NCBI GenBank assembly: GCA_031761405.1
Contig: JASEVX010000011.1
Span: forward strand, 63,241,543 to 63,305,542
DNA: 64,000 nt
Reading direction: 5' to 3'
DNA from: Serripes groenlandicus
Taxonomy: Eukaryota > Mollusca > Bivalvia > Cardiida > Cardiidae
In this document: in pieces, positions 55,866 through 64,000 of the stretch
Layout of the letters: each line of letters begins with the position of its first letter
Numbering within the stretch: position 1 is the first letter of the stretch
The notes under the pieces: generated by a model
What the model was told of the DNA's origin: nothing
Database searches by the model: none
The model's input: the letters and a program-made list of their open reading frames with translations, nothing else
Position numbers and translations under genes: made by a program

Positions 55866-56117
55866 ACATATCCGTGTTATGATGTATTTATTTATTTATT
55901 TATTGGGGTTTTACGCCGCTTTCAATAATATTTCATTTATATCACGGCGACAGTTCACTTATTCATGATCCCTGGGTAAACAAACCAGTACTAGGCTAGA
56001 AAATGTGCCTTGCCAAAGGGCACTCTACCATGACCGTAGTGCCGCGACTTTGGATCGAACCCGGGACACCCGGTTTCGAAATCCCCGACGCTAACCACTC
56101 GACCACAGCGGATCCCG
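55866..56117 (-). mobile_element. tRNA-derived SINE, minus strand
   Basis: On the minus strand: gctgtggtcgagtggttagc (A box), gatttcgaaacc anticodon arm (CGA, Ser-like), gggttcgatcc (B box), then the body and a TAAA-repeat tail (tatttatttatttatt on the plus strand). Confidence 0.8.
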
Positions 56118-56569
56118 TGTTATGATGTAGACCCAATATCATTAATGACTAGAGCATCTTAATCTAGCGAGAGCTTTTCTTTGCTGGAAAGATAGGTCCA
56201 TATTTAAATATCTTTCGGGGTTTAACAGGAATTTAAACTATTTATGAGTATACATCTCGAACAGTCATTTATTTCTGCAATACAGTCCATGGTGCGCTGT
56301 TTGAACCTTCATAAAAAATACATGAAATGTTTCAACATCTCGAGAAATACAGATTTTTACAAATGTCATACATGAGTATCTGACCTTTGACGCACACGTG
56401 ACTCCCCCAGCATCGTCAACGGCTTTTAGCGTTACGTTACAATTGTTTGGGTACCTGTATTGCGGCGTATATAATAGTTTTAACCAATTGGATGTTAATT
56501 GTGTAAAGTAGATTACACATAAAGGCTATCTGCCACATTCTCATAGCACCACATTGTCTGCGAAAGCCG

Positions 56570-56805
56570 AGCCCCGGTAGGTCAGTCGGTAGCGACGCGG
56601 GCTGTCAATCCAGGCGTCATTCGTCTTTCACCAATGGGCTAATAGTCTATGTGGAAAAGCAGCCAGTTACTTGGAAAAAATGTTGCGTTGAGTAATGCTA
56701 TGAGAAGGCCAGGAAACGCATGAGTAGGTGAACTTGCCGCAGTGTTATGACTGAAAAATTGTTGAAAACGGCGTTAAACCCCAATCAATCAATCAATCAA
56801 TCTAT
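56570..56805 (+). mobile_element. tRNA-derived SINE with CAAT tail, B box deleted
   Basis: gagccccggtaggtcagtcg, cgggctgtcaatccagg, then directly cattcgtctttcaccaatgg; the T-arm is missing compared with 62922. Tail (CAAT)n. Confidence 0.75.
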
Positions 56806-56859
56806 TGTCTGCGAAAAGGAGACGGAATATGTCTGGAACGTTATTTTGTGACATACATA

Positions 56860-57111
56860 TCGAGGGCTTGGCGTCAAACGGTTGTAACTAAAATTGGTAT
56901 TTGTTTACCAAGGTTAATCACCTCGCCATAAAGTCTTTATAAGCCTTATCTCATTTTTTTTTCTTGGTAAACAATGGAAATTGAGGTGCTATTGCTCGTT
57001 CTGAGCAATGGCATCAACATTTGCATTGTTTACAAAGGGGTCAAAATTGCCCCTAAACCAGGGTTTTCAAAATAGGTTCTTAGTTACAACCGTTTCACGC
57101 CAAGCCCTCGA
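56860..57111. mobile_element. TA-flanked MITE (CGAGGGCTTGGCG family), copy 2
   Basis: 252 bp, TA at 56858-56859 and 57112-57113. TIR tcgagggcttggcgtcaaac / gtttcacgccaagccctcga. Confidence 0.88.
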
Positions 57112-57283
57112 TATGCCATTCCTGCACTTTTCTCTATAGGTATCAGGGGTGAACAAAGGTCCCCTTGAATTGTTCCAATGAGGCAAGAAAATGACTCAGA
57201 TATGTGGTTACGGTTTATCTCTTAACACGCGGCCTTGTTTTACTCTACATATATAACGGTACATGTAAGATTAAGCCAGTTTA

Positions 57284-57483
57284 CCCTTTCCCATATACAT
57301 ACGCTTTATGATGCATCTACAGCAGACGACTTTTGAAAACATTGCGGCTAAAGGAGAAATTGCTCATAATGAGTGTTTTCAACTCTTTTTGAAAATTGAA
57401 CTTCAATTTATAGAGGTTTTCTATATGTTTGCTTAGCTGTTTTCCAAGTCGTCTGCTGCAGATTTGATGTTTGTGGGAAAGGG
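57284..57483 (-). mobile_element. TTAA-MITE copy
   Basis: 200 bp, left flank TTTA, right flank TTAA at 57484-57487. Confidence 0.85.
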
Positions 57484-57487
57484 TTAA

Positions 57488-58208
57488 GCACTTAATATAG
57501 ATTGAAGTGATTCACAGAATCAAATGCTTTACGGAGGAATACATGTATATATAATACATAGAAGCGACCACCAGGCTTATATACATAACTTAGGTTAATA
57601 AGGACTAAACGATAACCGCTCGTGGAATTGTGGTCCCTACATGGACGCCGAGAAAAGTCATTACCCACATTTAGACGCATAGATCTATAGCAGGGGAAAA
57701 GTCGAAATATCTCTTTTTTCAACGCTTGATTAGAATACGTTCACGTAAAGAACAATTTAATTCAACTGTCACGTGATGAAAACATAACACGATAATGTTT
57801 ACAACGCATTGTATAGTAGTAAACCGACCTTGCTATGTATTCAGTACACCAAGTGAAAGGAAACAAGGCGGAAGTTAATAGGCTTACGTTGCGTAAATAC
57901 ACACCGAAACGAAAAGGAACTGTTGGGAATTATTTGGGAAAAACGAAGATTACATAGCCTTCTTATGCCTCTTAAGAATTGTTCTTCTTTAGAAGTTTTG
58001 AATCTTAGACTCTCAACAGCGCACACTGGCCGCCTGAAAAATGGGCGGCGCTCTGCGGAAACCAATCGTAAGGCATCTGCTACAAGTGTAGATACGGATC
58101 AGTCAGCACAGTCTGATATGGCCCTACACTGTTCGCGAATTAGCTGGAGAAGAAAATCCTGTAAAGTAGTATCTATTTGGGTCTTTTTCCACACGTATAA
58201 TTATGACG
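57488..58208. other. Intergenic, nothing firmly recognised
   Basis: A MITE left-end fragment lies at 57660-57720. The plus frame at 57923-58234 runs into a MITE and is probably repeat-derived. Confidence 0.45.
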
Positions 58209-58212
58209 TTAA

Positions 58213-58427
58213 CTCTTTCCCAGACGCATTTTGACGCAATATCCGCAGACGACTTTTGTTAACATTGTGGCAAAAGAAGAAATTGCTCATGATGAGCAAT
58301 TTCTCCTTTTGCCACAATTTTTTCCACTTTTAGTCATTGGTTATTTATTAAATTAAAGAGATCTACCATTGTTTGACAACATATTTTCAAAGTCGTCTGC
58401 TGCAGATTTCTTGTATGTGGGAAAGGG
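58213..58427 (-). mobile_element. TTAA-MITE, complete copy
   Basis: 215 bp with TTAA at 58209-58212 and 58428-58431. Confidence 0.9.
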
Positions 58428-58727
58428 TTAAGGTTGGTTTTCGCAGAGATCTGCTCAAATCTTAATCGACTGTCTCAGTAAGGTAATAACTGGAGCGTCC
58501 GCATTTGGAGTGGTGACCAGTGTTCGAGCACCGGTCAGGCTATACTAACGGTTTTAAAAATGGTACACATGACGCTGAGGGTTGCGGGAATTGCACAACG
58601 ACCTATGCATCAGGATGATGACTAAAACAGATAGAAAATTACGCCGTGATATGACTGAACTACTATTTATAGCGGCGGAAAACTCCATAAAAAACAACCA
58701 ATCAAAGGAATATCTATCGAATTAAAA

Positions 58728-58945
58728 CCCTCTCCGACCTGCGGACGCATTTTGACGAAATAGCAGCAGGCGACTTGCATTGTGGCCAAAGGTTTAATTC
58801 AGGGACCATGATGAGTAATTTCACCTTTGGCCACAATGTTTTCAACTTTATTTAACAATTAAGCTATCTTTTATGGAGATTTTTTCAGGTTTTTGTCACT
58901 GTTTTCAAAGTCGCCTGCTGCAGAATTGTTGTATGTGGGAAAGGG
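58728..58945 (-). mobile_element. TTAA-MITE copy
   Basis: Left ccctctccgacctgcggacg, right gtatgtgggaaaggg; the flanks carry extra A/T bases around TTAA. Confidence 0.8.
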
Positions 58946-59257
58946 TTTAAAAACGCAATTGTTTAGTTATCTTAACTGTTCACTTCATATGATATGTTAT
59001 GTTCGTCCGGGTTGAAAACCAAGTCGTCCGGGGTCTAAACGTATCTCAAATGAGAAACACATGAAAAAAATCTACTAAGAGTGTTTTTTCAATTTTGATA
59101 CAGTGACAATAAATTGTTATACAGTTGGAAAAGGTGCTCACATGGAGGAAGATATCCCCTTTCCGCAATATTCCAAAAGTTGTGTGTTGCGAAGGCGTGA
59201 AATGCCGTCTGTATCACGGGAAGTGATCAACTTTTTTCAATACCAAGGTCCATAGTG

Positions 59258-59457
59258 TACAGAGGTCCAGATAAGAAGGAGTATTCAGGTCTTTTCCCCG
59301 CAATTTCTCTCTTATTATTAAAGCAAACCCTATGTTGTGGGTACTCAAAAGAATCGTCTCAGTGAGACGATTCTTTTGAGTACCCACAGCATAGGGTTAG
59401 AGGGTCAAATAAGGATTTTAGAATATATGCAAAACGCCTCTTATCTAGAGCTCTGGT
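59258..59457 (+). repeat. Foldback element, best copy
   Basis: Arms 59326-59361 and 59363-59398 are complementary over 36 bp with one mismatch around a single G. The outer part has cagataagaagg on the left and cttatctagagctct on the right. Confidence 0.9.
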
Positions 59458-59952
59458 GTATTTATAGCGATTATACTGCATACTCAAATGAATACACATT
59501 CATGTAAAACTGTGTTATATGTATGATAACTGTTCGGTAACCGTTTAGTTCGGCGAGATTTAATTTATACAAATTGTGTTCATCATAAAAGCTTGAATTA
59601 TTTTAAAAATACTAAGAAACAGACTCAATGTTTCAACAGTAATCTCATGTAGGAGACTGGATGTTTCAACAGTAATCTCAGGGAGGATTAACTATAAACC
59701 CTTAGTTGAAATGAAGTTGAATACCACAGGGAAAGTTAAAAAAAAAGTCAAGAATATCAATCAGGAAGAAGAAAAGTAACAGGTATGTCTGGACTTACCA
59801 ATTGTACTTCATAAACATTTAATACGAAAACGTGTAATTAAAGAGACACAAGTATGCAAATTATCAGAGGAATGTGGAAAAAGAGAGTGACACTTCTCCA
59901 TTTAATGATTTAAGTGAAAAGATAAACAAACAACGCCTTATTCTGTATCGAA
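59458..59952. other. Upstream region of the TRIM-like gene
   Basis: AT-rich. A 33-bp direct repeat (gatgtttcaacagtaatctc-type) lies at 59628-59690. No clear TATA box or splice acceptor could be fixed. An in-frame TAA at 59923-59925 bounds the coding frame. Confidence 0.5.
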
Positions 59953-61938
59953 ATGGATACAGAAAGTGACTGTTCATTAAACGATTTACTAGAAAAGGGA
60001 CAAACAGAAGATCATTCTGTAAGGAACATTGACAAAGAAACTGTCACTTCGTTAAGTGACGTATGTGAAAAGGGACAAACAGAACATCATTCCGTAAGGA
60101 AAATAGATAAAGAAATGGATACTACGTTAAGTGACGTGTGTGAAACGGGACACACAGAATATTATTCTGTATGTTCAGATGAGTACTCCCAGTGTTTAAT
60201 TTTCTGTCAGCCATGCAAAGAATTTAAACGTCGTGATGATGAAGCGACTAAGTTCTGTAGACAATGCCAGGAATTCTTATGTTATAAATGCTCAGATATC
60301 CATTGTGAGCCTAAACCATCAAGACACCATAAACTTGTTGCCATTGATGAAGCCAGAGAGCTTGGCGTTGAAGAAGGCGATACGGACAGAAAGAATGCCG
60401 AACGATGTCCCGAACATCCAAATCATGCGGCAGGTTTTTATTGTTGGAACCACGAGGTATTCGGGTGTAGTGTGTGTATAACACTGAAACATCGTCCGTG
60501 TGATCGCGTAGTTTGTGTTGTAGACGAAGGGGAGAAGATTGAGTCGAACCCTGGTTTCAAAACGATGCAGTCTGAAATGGAAGAGTTGCAGGTCATTGTC
60601 ACAGACATGGACCTGAAAGTAGGACTTGTGAAACGTAAGATTGATGAATTTAAACTGAAAGAGCGCGAACGAGTCATCGGTTTTCATGAACGGTTGGTAT
60701 TTTTCTTTGATGAACTGAAAAACAATATACTGCGCGACCTTGATGATGTCGAAGAGGAAAACACTAAATTATTGGATTTGTTCTGTGAGAAAATGGAAGC
60801 TCTTAAATCAGAATTCACAACTTTTAAAACGGCCACAGATGACAAGTTGTCAAGAAAGAAAAATGTATCTTTATATATCGCAATGATACGTTCTAGAGCA
60901 ATATTCTACGAACTAAAAAAGGAACTAAACGAGCTTATGGATTCCCCGTTGTCAACACAGTATTGTTTTGAACAGGCTACTGAAGCAGAAGAAGTCCTGA
61001 ACAGTCTTAAGGATATTGGAACAATTAAGCGCGCAGAGCATGTGAGGTTAACTCTCGGTATAGACGCTCAAAGTCAAAGTGAGACAGCGGATTCTAGAAA
61101 ACTACAACTTGTAGACGAAATTAACGTGCAATTGGAGGGTGATTTAGAATTGAATTCACTCACAGGAATGATTGTACTGTCTGACAATACTCTTGCGATT
61201 GTGGATAGAGGAAACCCGTCTATAAGACTTGTGGATTGTGCAAAGAAGAGCATCAGTGCTCATCTGGAGTTACCAGGTAATCCTTGGGACGTAACAGAGG
61301 TGTCGCACACAACACTAGCTGTCACGATCCCGAGCATGTCGTCCGTACGTCTTATCAAGAGAACGCCATTAGGACTCTCTTTAGATTATCGTATTGACGT
61401 CATGGGTTGTTGCTATGGTATCGGATTCCTTAATGGAACATTCATTGCAAGTTGTGTTGAAGACACAGGCGACTTCATAGTGTTCTTCACGGCAACTGGT
61501 GAGGTGTTGAAAACCATCAATTCGGGAAAAAACGGACAACGTCTTTTCAATGCTCCAATGTACGTTAGGCATGTTCCGCAGGGCGACACGTTCTACGTAT
61601 CAAATACTGCCGGTAATAATGTTGTATGTATGAATTTGAGTGGTGACGTCATTGCCTGCTATGATAGCCCATCATTCAGAGGTGCGAGCGGCATAGCGGC
61701 CTCGTCGGACGGTCGTCTGTATGTTAAGTGTGATGATAAATGTGTGATATACGAAATCGATCCCAGGGACTTTAATGAACCTCGTCGTCTATTGATAGAG
61801 GACTGCTGTATATATCTACAATCCCCGATAGCGATCAGCTGCGATGAACAATCAATGCATCTGTATATGTCGAGTCACCAATGCGGTGTCGTGAGAGTTT
61901 TTAAACTGAATACCGGTACTGCTTCTACGGAATACTAG
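59953..61938 (+). CDS. TRIM-like protein: B-boxes, coiled coil, NHL-like propeller, no RING
   Basis: An uninterrupted 661-codon frame. ATG 59953 is the first after an in-frame stop (59923). Order seen: residues about 7-75 carry three imperfect ~30-residue repeats (LSDVCEKGQTEHHSVRKIDK type); about 85-127 a B-box1-like Cys/His cluster (FCQPC, FCRQC, LCYKC, HHK); about 152-184 a B-box2 (CPEH, CWNH, GCSVC, HRPC); about 200-330 a charged coiled coil; about 370-655 blades of an NHL/beta-propeller type (SLTGMIVLSDNTLAIVD, GIAASSDGRLYVKC). RING is absent, so direct E3 ubiquitin-ligase activity is unlikely. Bivalve genomes hold large families of such proteins, some tied to innate immunity; the role here is inference. 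The single exon may reflect retrocopy origin or a missing non-coding 5' exon. Confidence 0.9.
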   Translation: MDTESDCSLNDLLEKGQTEDHSVRNIDKETVTSLSDVCEKGQTEHHSVRKIDKEMDTTLSDVCETGHTEYYSVCSDEYSQCLIFCQPCKEFKRRDDEATKFCRQCQEFLCYKCSDIHCEPKPSRHHKLVAIDEARELGVEEGDTDRKNAERCPEHPNHAAGFYCWNHEVFGCSVCITLKHRPCDRVVCVVDEGEKIESNPGFKTMQSEMEELQVIVTDMDLKVGLVKRKIDEFKLKERERVIGFHERLVFFFDELKNNILRDLDDVEEENTKLLDLFCEKMEALKSEFTTFKTATDDKLSRKKNVSLYIAMIRSRAIFYELKKELNELMDSPLSTQYCFEQATEAEEVLNSLKDIGTIKRAEHVRLTLGIDAQSQSETADSRKLQLVDEINVQLEGDLELNSLTGMIVLSDNTLAIVDRGNPSIRLVDCAKKSISAHLELPGNPWDVTEVSHTTLAVTIPSMSSVRLIKRTPLGLSLDYRIDVMGCCYGIGFLNGTFIASCVEDTGDFIVFFTATGEVLKTINSGKNGQRLFNAPMYVRHVPQGDTFYVSNTAGNNVVCMNLSGDVIACYDSPSFRGASGIAASSDGRLYVKCDDKCVIYEIDPRDFNEPRRLLIEDCCIYLQSPIAISCDEQSMHLYMSSHQCGVVRVFKLNTGTASTEY

Positions 61939-61969
61939 TGGACCTAGATTGAAACTTGACATTGATTTA

Positions 61970-62160
61970 TTTACCCGATCTCAAATACATAATATCTGCA
62001 GCAGACAGCTTTGAAAACTTCCGAGCAAAAATATGTAAAAAGTTTAAAACTGAAAGTGGACTTATTGAAAAGAGTCGAATTCATTGTGGCTGAAGGAAAG
62101 AATTTTTCATTGTGACGTGATTTTCATTTTCCAAAATGTTTTCTGCATGTTTGAAAGATA
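61970..62160 (+). mobile_element. TTAA-MITE, diverged copy after the TRIM-like gene
   Basis: atatctgcagcagacagctt and cattgtggctgaaggaaaga mark the left part and centre; the right end is lost. Confidence 0.55.
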
Positions 62161-62639
62161 TTAAACGAATTTGTGATATTGTCGGATAATTGTTCATTCT
62201 TCGATTTAATTGCATCCGTGGTCAAGGTCAAATATTCAGCGCGACAAAGCGAAAAAAGAGGCATATGTCTAGTTGTCCCGTTGCGTAATGTTGACAAATC
62301 GATAGTGGAAACAGGGTTCCTTATTGGATAATTTTGCGAATAATCTTTCGGACATGTCTAGAAGGCCGCCATTTTTGTCACATGCTTAAAATATAATTTT
62401 GTTCAACTATTTCTAAAAGGATAATGGTCTCATGGTCCACTACGATGTCTTTTCCGACTGCAAGTATTTACATTTGACTAAATTGGCTGTATTTGATTCT
62501 GTATAACACCAACCATTCGATTGATATATATATATATATCTGTAGAGTAGTGTTACGTAAACAGAAACAAGTAATAATCAGAAATGTATAGAAAGTACAC
62601 ATCATATACCACGTCCGAGATTTTAATCGAGTTTTCGAG
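62161..62639. other. Intergenic, nothing recognised
   Basis: Contains a short (AT)n run at about 62523-62540. Confidence 0.5.
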
Positions 62640-62643
62640 TTAA

Positions 62644-62815
62644 CCCTTTCCCACATTCAGACGCCTTCTTACGCCTCTGCAGCAGAAGACTTTTGAATAC
62701 AATGTGACAAAAAGAATTGCAATATTATTCAATAATAATACTTTATAGAGGTTCGATATATTGCCTTGTTGATTTCAAAGTCGTCTACTGCAGGTTTGTT
62801 GTATATGGTAAAGGG
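62644..62815 (-). mobile_element. TTAA-MITE copy
   Basis: TTAA at 62640-62643; right end tatatggtaaaggg, flank TTTT. Confidence 0.8.
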
Positions 62816-62921
62816 TTTTTGATTTTAAATGTTGATTTTCCAAAAAAAATAAAGAATAAAAAACAAGTTTTATGTACCTCATTCGCTGCCCTTTTAAGAT
62901 AGAAGCGTGTTTTTGTGGATT

Positions 62922-63220
62922 GCCGAGCCCCGGGAGCTCAGTCTGTAGCGACGAGGGCTGTCAATCCAGGGGTTGGGAGTTCGAACCCCAGCTCGGCCAA
63001 CAATTTTCCGACGTTTGACAAAAGTCATTGTGACAAGCGTCATTCCTCTTCCACCAATGGGCTAACAGTCTAAGTCGAAAAGCAGCCAGTTGCTTGGAAA
63101 GTATTTCATGTGGAGTACTGGTAAGGGAATGGTGTGAGAACGCCAGGAGATATGTGAAATGGTCGCCGTGGTATGACTTAAAAATTGTTGAAAACGCCGT
63201 TTAATCCCAATCAATCAGTT
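62922..63220 (+). mobile_element. tRNA-derived SINE with CAAT tail, complete
   Basis: gagccccgggagctcagtct, cgagggctgtcaatccaggg (GTC in the anticodon position), B box agttcgaaccccagctcggc, body caccaatgggctaacagtct, tail caatcaatcag. Confidence 0.82.
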
Positions 63221-63244
63221 CTGTGGATATATAACAGCAAATAA

Positions 63245-63460
63245 CCCTTTCCCACATGTAACAACTCGGCAGAAGAGGAGTTTAAAAACATATGGACAAA
63301 ATAGAACAACTCTCTATAAATGAAAACACATTTGGAATAGAGTTGAAAACATTTTAGCAAAAGGGGAAATTGCTCATTATAAGAGATTTGTCATTTTGCC
63401 ACAATGTTTTAAAAAGACGACAGCTGCAGAGACGCAAGAATGCGTCTGCATATGGGAAGG
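63245..63460 (+). mobile_element. TTAA-MITE, old copy
   Basis: Left flank ATAA, ccctttcccacatgtaac; right end gcgtctgcatatgggaagg. Confidence 0.75.
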
Positions 63461-63496
63461 AAATGGCTACATGTATAGAGTCTAGATATGGAATAG

Positions 63497-63676
63497 CTGA
63501 TCCGGGCCGACACACCCGTCTCATAGGGATAGAGGTATATAGTAATGATTCCTGAAACAAAAAATCCATAGGAGGCAAAAAGTTTATCTGGGTTAGCCTG
63601 CGCGGCATGCTTAGGCTGATCCGGGTCGATACTTTACGCAGAGTCCACTATGTTGGTTTTCTCGTGGAACGAATCA
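63497..63676 (-). mobile_element. GAGCCGTTC-family TIR element, left end missing
   Basis: gatccgggccgacacacccg to ggttttctcgtggaacgaat; the internal blocks match 54843. Confidence 0.75.
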
Positions 63677-63703
63677 TATCATAATCATGCAACGTATGTT
63701 CCA

Positions 63704-63870
63704 GAGCTGAGGCCCGGTATCGTAGTCAGTAGCGAAGCGGGCTGTCAATCCAGGAGTTGTGGGTTCGAACCCAAGCTCGGCAACATTCTTTCCGATGTTT
63801 GACAACAGTCACTGTGACAAACGGCATTCGTATTCCACCAAAGTAGCTGGCTACTTGGAAAGACTTATTT
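63704..63870 (+). mobile_element. tRNA-derived SINE, 3' part shortened
   Basis: ctgaggcccggtatcgtagt, cgggctgtcaatccaggag, B box gggttcgaacccaagctcgg; same family as 62922. Confidence 0.75.
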
Positions 63871-64000
63871 GTGGGTTTCTTCAACTGTCACTTGACAGCC
63901 CGTTATCTTTTGATCATGCATTATTTACATAGGTAATACAATTTACAGTAACTGTAAACATTTTTTTTTAAAAGAAAAAGAAAGAAACTTAGAAAGAATG

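Noticed and set aside
57923..58234. 103-codon ORF as a gene
   Set aside because: It ends inside a TTAA-MITE and its middle resembles repeat-derived sequence; no domain recognised.

Overview
The window is AT-rich animal nuclear DNA with spliced genes, long introns and very many short repeats. Tetranucleotide microsatellites (CCGT/CTGT) next to tandem core repeats of about 150-170 bp, tRNA-type SINEs, a RING-less B-box/NHL gene and piggyBac-type MITEs together suggest a mollusc, most likely a bivalve. I cannot name the species from sequence alone.

Layout. 1-10 kb: a degenerate segmental duplication (118-2056 versus 7741-9700) flanks a two-exon piggyBac-type transposase (3713-6111) that looks dead: it has an Asn at the third catalytic Asp position and an in-frame TGA before its C-terminal zinc-binding domain. 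The second copy of the duplication carries a 1,143-bp TIR element with an 8-bp target duplication, and the first copy gives the matching empty site. A LINE 3' end lies at 7.0-7.6 kb on the minus strand. 10-15.7 kb: tandem repeats, pearl-like elements and a tRNA SINE. 15.7-48.2 kb: one large plus-strand gene. Its three shared 5' exons (15703-15826, 18727-18883, 21736-22362) end in phase 1. Four candidate last exons follow (32896, 36108, 43125, 47902). Each has a phase-1 acceptor, its own stop codon and exactly two C2H2 zinc fingers. All four joins are in frame and give predicted proteins of 408, 421, 450 and 376 residues. This is the architecture of loci such as insect lola and Broad, where alternative 3' exons exchange the DNA-binding domain, but here the shared N-terminus is not a BTB domain or any other domain I recognise. 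It is the most interesting object in the window. 48-60 kb: repeats, a LINE remnant and MITEs. 59.95-61.94 kb: an uninterrupted 661-codon TRIM-like gene (B-boxes, coiled coil, NHL-like propeller, no RING). 62-64 kb: SINEs and MITEs.

The dominant repeat is a roughly 220-bp MITE with CCCTTTCCC termini flanked by TTAA, the piggyBac hallmark. I counted about 30 nearly complete copies and many fragments. They sit in every intron of the zinc-finger gene, close to several splice sites, and one supplies the last 17 codons and stop of one zinc-finger exon.

All gene models are read by eye from ORFs, splice-site consensus and reading phase. No transcript evidence or database search was available.
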